Of a stretch of 16,098 bases of DNA, positions 6,089-10,538 are shown in pieces; position 1 is the first letter of the stretch; each line of letters starts with the position of its first letter. The stretch comes from Promethearchaeota archaeon (GTDB lineage: Archaea > Asgardarchaeota > Lokiarchaeia > Sigynarchaeales > SOKP01), in the NCBI GenBank assembly GCA_016839425.1, contig JAEOUI010000007.1, positions 1-16,098 of the forward strand, in the 5' to 3' direction. The notes under the pieces were generated by a model. It was not told the origin of the DNA. It worked only from the letters and a program-made list of their open reading frames with translations, and did no database searches. A program made the position numbers and the translations under genes.

Positions 6089-6303
6089 GACATTTTGAGC
6101 AAAAATCAAAGATTCATTTAAATTATGTTGAAAAGATGATAGATAAGCTTCGTGATTCTAAACTTAAATTGTTAGACGCTAATATCAAGGAAATATTTTA
6201 TCATGAGTTTGCGCAAAGAATTTTCTTAGAGAATAATCTGACCGAAAAGAAAATAGACGAAATCTTTGAGGAAATCGTGGATAAAATGATCTCAAGAAAT
6301 TGA
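6028..6303 (+). CDS. Overlapping frame, probable C-terminal part of the 5714 gene
   Basis: This frame overlaps the end of 5714-6088 by 61 bp and runs 91 codons to TGA 6301. Its only conventional start is TTG 6028, without a convincing ribosome-binding site, unlike every other gene here. A shift of -1 near 6040 would join S-C-Y-R to Q-C-P-A-T-R-T-G-K in a single Cys-containing protein, followed by a long charged helical tail (rich in K, E, I, L) ending near M-I-S-R-N. The two frames together would give a protein of about 195 residues. Whether this is a mutation, an assembly indel or programmed frameshifting cannot be told; no obvious slippery heptamer is present. Confidence 0.5.
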   Translation: MLSQCPATRTGKRIQVSDFVGHFEQKSKIHLNYVEKMIDKLRDSKLKLLDANIKEIFYHEFAQRIFLENNLTEKKIDEIFEEIVDKMISRN

Positions 6304-6368
6304 TCCATGTTTCAAAATCATAGCCTCTAGAAATTTTTTGATCTTGGTATATATTACAAGTTAAAATT

Positions 6369-6443
6369 GGCATTTAGCCTGAATTTTTTAAGCTAGGCCC
6401 CATGTCGAGCTTGGCGAAAATTGAAAAATACAAAGGTGATGAA
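6369..6443 (+). repeat. Structured intergenic element, copy 9
   Basis: Leading hairpin GGC-ATTTA-GCC at 6369-6379. Outer stem AATTTT with AAAATT, a compensated change from the AAGTTTT/AAAACTT of other copies. T6 at 6384-6389. Inner stem 6392-6401 with 6406-6415 (8 of 10 pairs). GGTGAT at 6435-6440. Confidence 0.9.
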
Positions 6444-6586
6444 ATGAATGAAAATAAGCTTGGAATTAGATAAACGATGTAGAAATAACAAGGGAAGACG
6501 AAACTCTATCTTACAATGAAAAGAAGACAAGGTTGATCGAAGCAATGGAACAAAGAATAAACGAAATTGACGATCTTAGTATGTAA
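6444..6586 (+). pseudogene. Remnant of a paralogue of the gene at 5019
   Basis: A canonical GGTGATGAAATG start at 6444 opens a frame that ends after nine codons at TAA 6471. In another frame, from 6470 to TAA 6584, 38 codons read as protein, and part of it (ETLSYNEKKTRLIEAMEQRI) matches the C-terminal half of the 5019 product. The N-terminal half of the parent gene is missing between the start and this stretch. So this is a deleted and frameshifted copy that still carries an intact element and ribosome-binding site. It could at most produce a nine-residue peptide. Confidence 0.6.
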
Positions 6587-6741
6587 AAATACGACTGACA
6601 AAGCCTAGATACGATCCAAAAGCTTATAGCGTTTCCAAGATGAAAGTTTCCGATTTTTTGCACTAAATTTCTTTTTTAAATTTATAACGCTCTTATTTTT
6701 AATTATCAAGTTAAGATCTTTTTCTGCTTTCCAGGCATAGA

Positions 6742-6806
6742 GGACTTGTTTTGCGAGCTAAATAGGCTCTTAAAGCAAGTTCAATCGATCCGTCATTACG
6801 GGAACG
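6742..6806 (+). ncRNA. Candidate structured RNA segment, copy A
   Basis: Arms 6744-6758 and 6766-6780 pair over 15 positions (two G-U, one mismatch) around the loop TAAATAG, with two more possible pairs outside. Downstream, GTTC (6779-6782) can pair with GAAC (6802-6805) around an inner CCGT/ACGG stem. A related segment, with an equivalent hairpin and the words CGAGCT, AAGTTCAA and GGAACGG in the same order, lies at 10449-10496. Both follow the end of a gene block. Expression as a distinct RNA is not shown. Confidence 0.45.
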
Positions 6807-6845
6807 GTAATAAGGCTTATATATGATGATTACCGATATAATAAT
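6805..6845 (+). promoter_or_regulatory. Promoter with TATA box inside an inverted repeat
   Basis: CTTATATATG at 6816-6825 is an archaeal TATA-box-like sequence. About 25 bp downstream is ATG 6846, the distance expected for a transcription start, so the gene may be leaderless. CGGTAAT (6805-6811) and ATTACCG (6829-6835) form a 7-bp inverted repeat flanking the TATA box, a plausible repressor operator. It is the clearest promoter in the array. Confidence 0.6.
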
Positions 6846-7079
6846 ATGAACAAAATTCTAAATGGTGATGAAAAAATAAATAGTTTAGACCTTCATAAAG
6901 AAATGCACCGGAAAAAAGCGTTTACCTTTACAATTGAAGACATGCAAACGGGCATCATTTTACATGGATGCCCAACGATACATCACGCTTGCAATAGAAT
7001 AGAAGAAATTCATGAAAATTCGCCTGGAAACATGGTGACCGAAATCTTTGAATGCGATAATTCAGGGAGGCGAATCTAA
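6846..7079 (+). CDS. Unknown 77-residue protein, probably leaderless
   Basis: The ATG at 6846 falls at the predicted transcription start of the TATA promoter. The first codons include GGT GAT GAA AAA ATA (6864-6878), the same words that serve as ribosome-binding site and AUA start elsewhere, here in frame with the ATG. The gene may therefore have two starts, a leaderless AUG and an internal AUA at 6876. The protein contains F-T-F-T-I-E-D, a Gly/His/Cys-containing stretch (I-L-H-G-C-P-T-I-H-H-A-C) and a final acidic-to-basic tail with a Cys. The His/Cys residues could bind metal, but no family is recognised. The stop directly abuts the next gene. Confidence 0.75.
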   Translation: MNKILNGDEKINSLDLHKEMHRKKAFTFTIEDMQTGIILHGCPTIHHACNRIEEIHENSPGNMVTEIFECDNSGRRI

Positions 7080-7430
7080 ATGGACAAGAAACTCATGAAA
7101 TTTTTCATAGAATTTGACTATAGCATTTCAATGACTTCAGAAGAATTCGTCAAGCTTCAACCAAGAGACTTAGGAAACTTCTTCAAGCTTTACAAGGATA
7201 AAAATAGCATCCTTTTTGACATGTATCCAAACGGTAAAGTTTGGAAAAGTCGAGATGGATCGTGGAGATATTATCCAAATATAGACGAAAAGCAAAAATA
7301 TGGAGGAAATCCTCATGTTTTTAGGGACGGTAGATTTATTCCAATTAGCAACGAAGAATTAGAGGACTATTTCGGGAAGATTACCCCGACATTGTTCACT
7401 ACAACGAGAACGATTGTAATCCCTAAATAA
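7080..7430 (+). CDS. Unknown 116-residue aromatic-rich protein
   Basis: ATG 7080 follows the upstream TAA immediately, with AGGGAGGCGA about 15 nt before it. The protein is rich in F, Y, W, K and D: a strand-like N-terminus (K-F-F-I-E-F-D-Y-S-I-S), then a segment with K-V-W-K-S-R-D-G-S-W-R-Y-Y, a Gly-containing loop and a Thr-rich C-terminus. The aromatic, beta-rich pattern would suit a small binding domain. No family is recognised. It closes the first module behind the 6846 promoter; the leading hairpin of element copy 10 begins one base after its TAA. Confidence 0.8.
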   Translation: MDKKLMKFFIEFDYSISMTSEEFVKLQPRDLGNFFKLYKDKNSILFDMYPNGKVWKSRDGSWRYYPNIDEKQKYGGNPHVFRDGRFIPISNEELEDYFGKITPTLFTTTRTIVIPK

Positions 7431-7431
7431 T

Positions 7432-7504
7432 GGCGTTTAGCCTGGATTTTTTAAACCCGACTCACATCGAACCGGGTAAAAATCTATAAAAAGGTGATGA
7501 AAAA
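7432..7504 (+). repeat. Structured intergenic element, copy 10
   Basis: Leading hairpin GGC-GTTTA-GCC at 7432-7442. Outer stem GGATTTT (7444-7450) with AAAATCT (7479-7485). Inner stem with new pairs, ACCCG (7455-7459) with CGGGT (7473-7477). T6 at 7447-7452. GGTGAT at 7493-7498. Confidence 0.92.
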
Positions 7505-7840
7505 ATAGGATACAAATATTACTTGGAAAATCGCCCTTTCGGTATAGGTGCGGTTCCTAACCAAAATAAAATAATTAGCCACGAAAATTGGAAACCAAAC
7601 AGGGAAAATAATTTTCGCTTTGGCTTTGTCGAATACGAGGAAAAGCTATCCTTTGAAGAAATTAAAAACTTCGAGCTTAGACCTGTAGACGACATTGAAA
7701 ACGCAAATTATTATTTTTGGTTTAAGGGAGCCGAACATTTGAAAAATTCTTATGCTGAAATTTCTACTAAAGAGCTTGAACAATACGCAAGGGACGATCC
7801 TTTTGCGTATCACATGCTCAACATCAAAAAAGGCGCATAG
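7505..7840 (+). CDS. Small mobile-element protein of the YYLxxRPxxIGxxP type, apparent AUA start
   Basis: A frame of 111 codons bounded by TAA at 7487. The first conventional start is TTG 7523, which has no ribosome-binding site; ATA 7505 lies 12 nt after the first G of GGTGAT. The N-terminus reads G-Y-K-Y-Y-L-E-N-R-P-F-G-I-G-A-V-P, followed by F-G-F-V-E-Y-E-E-K-L-S-x-E-E-I-K-x-F-E-L-R-P. From memory this resembles small uncharacterised proteins common on mobile elements, especially of Firmicutes, that begin with a Y-Y-L-T-Q-R-P motif and contain a G-Y-V-E-Y motif; this needs a profile search. The C-terminal K-G-A and TAG stop are encoded by the leading hairpin of element copy 11. It is a one-gene module. 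Confidence 0.7.
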   Translation: MGYKYYLENRPFGIGAVPNQNKIISHENWKPNRENNFRFGFVEYEEKLSFEEIKNFELRPVDDIENANYYFWFKGAEHLKNSYAEISTKELEQYARDDPFAYHMLNIKKGA

Positions 7841-7906
7841 CCTATTGTTTTTTAAGCTAGGCTTGCTTCAAGTCTATCAAAAACATTCTAAAATTGGTGA
7901 CAAAAA
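7831..7906 (+). repeat. Structured intergenic element, copy 11
   Basis: Leading hairpin AGGC-GCATA-GCCT at 7831-7843 with the TAG stop at 7838-7840. T6 at 7848-7853. Inner stem 7856-7865 with 7869-7878 (one mismatch), loop CTT. The end reads GGTGAC rather than GGTGAT. About 90% identical to copy 8 by eye. Confidence 0.92.
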
Positions 7907-8128
7907 ACGATTCTAAAACCGAGCAAAGCAATTACATGTCAAAATTGCGGAAAAAAAATTAAAGAAGATGACGCTTATCATATCCGACTAACTACAAAAA
8001 GTCCCGTTTGCTACGATTGCAGGGACAATATCTCTATTGAATGCTCGATATGCGGAGAAGATTTCCCAGAAGAAAAAATGGAATATTTCGAAGACATTGA
8101 AGATTATGCTTGTCCATTTTGTAAATAA
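7907..8128 (+). CDS. Double zinc-ribbon small protein, apparent ACG start
   Basis: A frame of 73 codons closed upstream by TGA at 7898. No ATG occurs before 8090 and no GTG or TTG before it, yet the sequence is clearly coding: four C-x2-C pairs at residues 11/14, 35/38, 46/49 and 68/71, spaced 20, 7 and 18 residues apart. ACG 7907, 11 nt after the first G of GGTGAC, is the only near-AUG codon at the right place. The product of 9956-10408 has the same four-pair plan with spacings of 16, 7 and 19, so the two are paralogues. It is probably a pair of zinc ribbons; the spacing does not fit a LIM domain. Ligand unknown. One-gene module. Confidence 0.7.
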   Translation, partial: TILKPSKAITCQNCGKKIKEDDAYHIRLTTKSPVCYDCRDNISIECSICGEDFPEEKMEYFEDIEDYACPFCK

Positions 8129-8134
8129 TACTAA

Positions 8135-8205
8135 TGGCATTTAGCCAAAATTTTTTAAACTCGTTTCGCATCGAACCGAGTAAAAATTTAAAATGGTGAT
8201 GAAAA
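8135..8205 (+). repeat. Structured intergenic element, copy 12
   Basis: Leading hairpin TGGC-ATTTA-GCCA at 8135-8147. Outer stem AAATTTT with AAAATTT. T6 at 8151-8156. Inner stem ACTCGTTTCG (8159-8168) with CGAACCGAGT (8172-8181), nine of ten pairs, almost entirely different from other copies. GGTGAT at 8195-8200. Confidence 0.93.
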
Positions 8206-9246
8206 ATAGAAAATAAGAAAATAAGCATTGAAAAAGAAAAAAGGGATATGGAAGAATTTAACCAATTGAAAAAAAGGGACGACATCGTTATTGAAACGAC
8301 CGTTGGTTTTGTTAGAAACGATTTTAACGATTTTAAAAGCTTATTAGGCATAAATTCAAGCGATATTTTAAAAAGAGCCATTGAAAACAAGGTAATAATT
8401 GCGTTTAAATATTCAGGATATCGTACCTTATTCGAATACAGGTACGATAACGATTTAGATTTAATCAAAAATAACGACGATTATTACATTGCAGAATTTC
8501 TCTTATATAAAAAGGATTACGAGCAACTTTTTCAAAAAGAACTAGAAATATACGAAAAATATAAGGGAAAAAAGACGATAAGCGATCTTACGAAAGATCT
8601 TGTTTTTGAATATCCAAACCTCATTCAGATAGACTCTAAAGGAAAAGAAACCACATTTATAATTCAAGGATCAATCGAATCGTCAATGTCTTATCTTTTA
8701 TTACTCAAAAAAGACGACCAGGAATTTTTTAGATCGTTCATGATTTTTGATGACGACATTAAAAAAATCTTGAAAAAAAAAGAATTAAAAATCAACAGTC
8801 ATCTTAGGGATATAATAAACGAAATAGAAGGAAGTGCAAGTACGGGACTTTCCTATGCGTACAAAATGTACGACCGATATAAGAATTCCAAATTTAAACA
8901 AGTTTTTGATAACGGAGAAGAACAGGTTTACCAAGTAGATGAAGACATGATTGAGGTGAAAGGGTATCGATGTGCTATTGACGATTACGCAGTAGATATT
9001 AAAATAAACGGAATTGAACTGCACGAGCTTGAAGGCAAGAAAAATCTTAAAGGTGTAAAAATACATCAAGACGGAACGATTAGTTGCGTGCCATATTGCT
9101 TCAAAGATGATATAAATTTTAAAAAATTTTCAATTCCTCTACCTTTTAATGTAGTAAAAAAACTTGATGTTCACAAAGTTAAAGACGGATTCATGATTTT
9201 GGGAAAGAGTATTAAGTACGATAAGGAGCTTGGATTAATCATTTAA
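8206..9246 (+). CDS. Largest array protein (about 346 aa), unknown function
   Basis: The frame is closed by TGA at 8200 and continues to TAA 9244. The first ATG is 8248, but the 14 codons before it read as natural charged helix and begin at ATA 8206, 11 nt after the first G of GGTGAT; no ribosome-binding site precedes 8248. The N-terminal 120 residues are charged and helical with a strand (V-I-I-A-F-K-Y). The middle has I-I-Q-G-S-I-E-S-S-M-S and an acidic D-D-D-I stretch. The last third (about 240-346) is strand-rich with G-Y-R-C, C-V-P-Y-C and repeated hydrophobic turns. No known fold or catalytic motif is recognised. It is a one-gene module, the longest reading frame of the array, and a candidate for its central activity. 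Confidence 0.8.
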   Translation: MENKKISIEKEKRDMEEFNQLKKRDDIVIETTVGFVRNDFNDFKSLLGINSSDILKRAIENKVIIAFKYSGYRTLFEYRYDNDLDLIKNNDDYYIAEFLLYKKDYEQLFQKELEIYEKYKGKKTISDLTKDLVFEYPNLIQIDSKGKETTFIIQGSIESSMSYLLLLKKDDQEFFRSFMIFDDDIKKILKKKELKINSHLRDIINEIEGSASTGLSYAYKMYDRYKNSKFKQVFDNGEEQVYQVDEDMIEVKGYRCAIDDYAVDIKINGIELHELEGKKNLKGVKIHQDGTISCVPYCFKDDINFKKFSIPLPFNVVKKLDVHKVKDGFMILGKSIKYDKELGLII

Positions 9247-9247
9247 A

Positions 9248-9316
9248 GGGCATTTAGCCCAAGTTTTTTAAGCCGGACTTGATTCAAGTCTAGCGAAAAT
9301 TAAAAAAGGTGATGAA
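9248..9316 (+). repeat. Structured intergenic element, copy 13
   Basis: Leading hairpin GGGC-ATTTA-GCCC at 9248-9260, just after the TAA stop. T6 at 9264-9269. Inner stem 9272-9281 with 9285-9294 (one mismatch), loop ATT, then GCGAAAA. GGTGAT at 9308-9313. Last copy in the window. Confidence 0.92.
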
Positions 9317-9745
9317 ATAATTAGCGAAAAAGTAAAATTAGTATGGAGAGAGGGGGAATACCTCTCAGGATGGGTAGTTAACAACTACGAAATTGCAAAA
9401 AAGATCGAGCAATTACAATTATCTCATTATGTAAGTGGTTGGGGACTTATCATTGAGCAAGAAATCGTCGATAAATTAGGAACGGAATTCACTCTCAAGG
9501 ACGCAGAAGAGCTTGCTTCAAAAATCGAAAAGAAAAGACAAGAGAGAGAGCAAAAAAATAAACAAGATAAAGACAGAATTAGAGAAGAGGCTTTTACCAA
9601 GGCAAGAGACCAAAATAAACCCATTCCAATTAGGTTTTGGTCAGAAGAATGTAACGATCCTGAAGAAGAATGCGATATTGATAATTTAACCGAATACGCA
9701 ATGCCGGATGGAACAACAAAGATAGTTAGAAACCATACTTGGTGA
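9317..9745 (+). CDS. Unknown 142-residue protein, apparent AUA start
   Basis: The frame has no ATG until 9703, near its end, and no GTG or TTG in the N-terminal half, yet it is clearly coding (W-R-E-G-E-Y-L-S-G-W-V-V-N-N-Y, then Y-V-S-G-W-G). ATA 9317 stands exactly where ATG stands in canonical modules, nine nt after the first G of GGTGAT, so the element reads GGTGATGAAATA. Residues 1-65 look like a compact alpha/beta domain; residues 75-105 form a highly charged K/E/R/Q coiled coil; the tail is acidic with two Cys. The final TGG TGA T carries the next ribosome-binding site, giving a C-terminal Trp. It is the first gene of a three-gene module. Function unknown. Confidence 0.75.
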   Translation: MISEKVKLVWREGEYLSGWVVNNYEIAKKIEQLQLSHYVSGWGLIIEQEIVDKLGTEFTLKDAEELASKIEKKRQEREQKNKQDKDRIREEAFTKARDQNKPIPIRFWSEECNDPEEECDIDNLTEYAMPDGTTKIVRNHTW

Positions 9746-9750
9746 TCAAC

Positions 9751-9939
9751 ACGAAAACTGTCTATAATTTTTATCTATATAAAAATGACGACGAGCTTCT
9801 TGACGAAACTCAACTTGACGAAAATGACGAAGAATTAGCGTTGGACTTGTTCATGAACGAATTTGGTTGGAATAAAAAGCTTTCTAAGGACGAGCTTATG
9901 ACGGTATATGTTATAAGTGAAGAAGTCTACGAAGAATAA
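9751..9939 (+). CDS. Small acidic protein, apparent ACG start
   Basis: About 62 residues, very acidic in the middle (runs of D and E), with a strand-like start (T-V-Y-N-F-Y-L-Y) and a strand near the end (T-V-Y-V-I-S). TTG 9739 and GTG 9742 in the same frame lie inside or before the ribosome-binding site GGTGAT (9741-9746); ACG 9751 lies ten nt after its first G, as in two other genes here. A start at GTG 9742, overlapping the ribosome-binding site, remains possible and would add three residues. The high negative charge on a very small protein recalls DNA-mimic or inhibitor proteins, but that is only composition. The gene sits between the 9317 and 9956 genes with almost no spacing. Confidence 0.65.
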   Translation, partial: TKTVYNFYLYKNDDELLDETQLDENDEELALDLFMNEFGWNKKLSKDELMTVYVISEEVYEE

Positions 9940-9955
9940 TTTATAGGTGATGAAA

Positions 9956-10408
9956 ACGCAAAACAAGACTAAAATAAACGAAGCATTCAGGTGTAAGGGT
10001 TGCGATAAAATATTTGTTGCAAAAAAGTATTATATCGGTAAAGATGCTTATTGCGAAACATGTCATGGGGACTTGTCCGAGACTTGCGATGTATGCAAGC
10101 AAAGATTTCTCCATGACGACTTGACATATATAAGTTCTTGGAATGTAGATTATTGCAATAAATGCAAGGAAGAAGTTAAAAACTATTATAAAGACGAGAA
10201 AGAACACACCCACTTTTGCGTTGACGAGTTCATTTCTTCCCTTATATTACCCTTAAAATCAGTTCAAGAAATCTGGACAAAGAATAAGCTTGGATGTAAG
10301 AGAATAAAAGAAGAGCTTGACGAGGTTTTCTCAGAAAGCAATAATCCTAGTGACTTTTCTGAAAAGCTTGAAAATTACGCAAAAGCGTTAAAAAAACTAT
10401 TCAAATAA
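9956..10408 (+). CDS. Double zinc-ribbon protein with helical tail
   Basis: About 150 residues. GGTGAT at 9946-9951 is followed at ten nt by ACG 9956. GTG 9947 and ATG 9950 are in frame but overlap the ribosome-binding site; ATG 9950 would add only two residues and is the conservative alternative. Four C-x2-C pairs (CKGC, CETC, CDVC, CNKC) lie in the first 70 residues with gaps of 16, 7 and 19, the same plan as the product of 7907-8128, so the N-terminal part is a paralogue of that whole protein. A helical tail of about 80 residues follows, with His/Cys near its start and a Lys-rich end. A zinc-stabilised adaptor or regulator is likely; the target is unknown. It is the last gene of the second block, followed by a T10 terminator. 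Confidence 0.8.
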   Translation, partial: TQNKTKINEAFRCKGCDKIFVAKKYYIGKDAYCETCHGDLSETCDVCKQRFLHDDLTYISSWNVDYCNKCKEEVKNYYKDEKEHTHFCVDEFISSLILPLKSVQEIWTKNKLGCKRIKEELDEVFSESNNPSDFSEKLENYAKALKKLFK

Positions 10409-10430
10409 AATTTTCTTTATTTTTTTTTTA
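10409..10430 (+). terminator. T-rich archaeal terminator
   Basis: Directly after the stop of 9956-10408 there is a T-rich tract ending in T10 at 10420-10429. Archaeal polymerase terminates on such T-runs without needing a hairpin, so this is the likely end of the second block. Confidence 0.65.
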
Positions 10431-10448
10431 ATGATTGGGATGATGGCA

Positions 10449-10496
10449 AATTTGTGCTACGAGCTTAGGCAGTACAAGTTCAACTTCCTGGAACGG
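10449..10496 (+). ncRNA. Candidate structured RNA segment, copy B
   Basis: AATTTGTGCT (10449-10458) pairs at all ten positions (two G-U) with AGTACAAGTT (10471-10480) around a 12-nt loop containing CGAGCTTAGGC. GTTC...GAAC follows (10478-10494), then GGAACGG. The words and their order match copy A at 6742-6806, also located just after the end of a gene block. Whether it is transcribed as its own RNA or forms part of the 3' region is unknown. Confidence 0.45.
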
Positions 10497-10538
10497 AAAC
10501 AATTTTTTCATAGTCCTAAAAATTCTTCTAAAAAATAA

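Larger units (their letters stand above)
6587..6845 (+). other. Non-coding stretch separating the two transcription blocks
   Basis: No gene is supported here. The first part (6589-6666) can be read as 25 codons without a start (R-L-T-K-P-R-Y-D-P-K-A-Y, ending S-D-F-L-H), perhaps the tail of a lost gene. T-rich tracts at 6653-6659 and 6672-6677 could terminate transcription. A long hairpin (6742-6782) and a TATA box inside an inverted repeat (6805-6835) follow; both are listed separately. Confidence 0.7.

Noticed and set aside
6589..6666. Short frame ending in S-D-F-L-H
   Set aside because: Looks coding-like but has no start codon or ribosome-binding site and only 25 codons; recorded only as a possible gene remnant within the non-coding stretch.
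6766..6806. tRNA gene suggested by GTTCAATC and the GAGC...GCTC hairpin
   Set aside because: No acceptor stem, anticodon arm or T-stem pairing can be drawn around these words.
8034..8468. Minus-strand open frame of 144 codons
   Set aside because: It lies opposite the strong plus-strand genes 7907 and 8206 and element 12, lacks a ribosome-binding site and has a composition expected of an antisense shadow.
774..9319. Elements as integron attC sites
   Set aside because: The layout (short genes, single direction, foldable repeats) is integron-like, but the outer arms do not fit the RYYYAAC / GTTRRRY core sites, the modules hold up to three coupled genes, the element carries the downstream ribosome-binding site, and no integron integrase is in the window.
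774..9319. CRISPR array
   Set aside because: Spacing is irregular (hundreds to over a thousand bp), the intervals are protein-coding genes, and the repeats diverge strongly in sequence.
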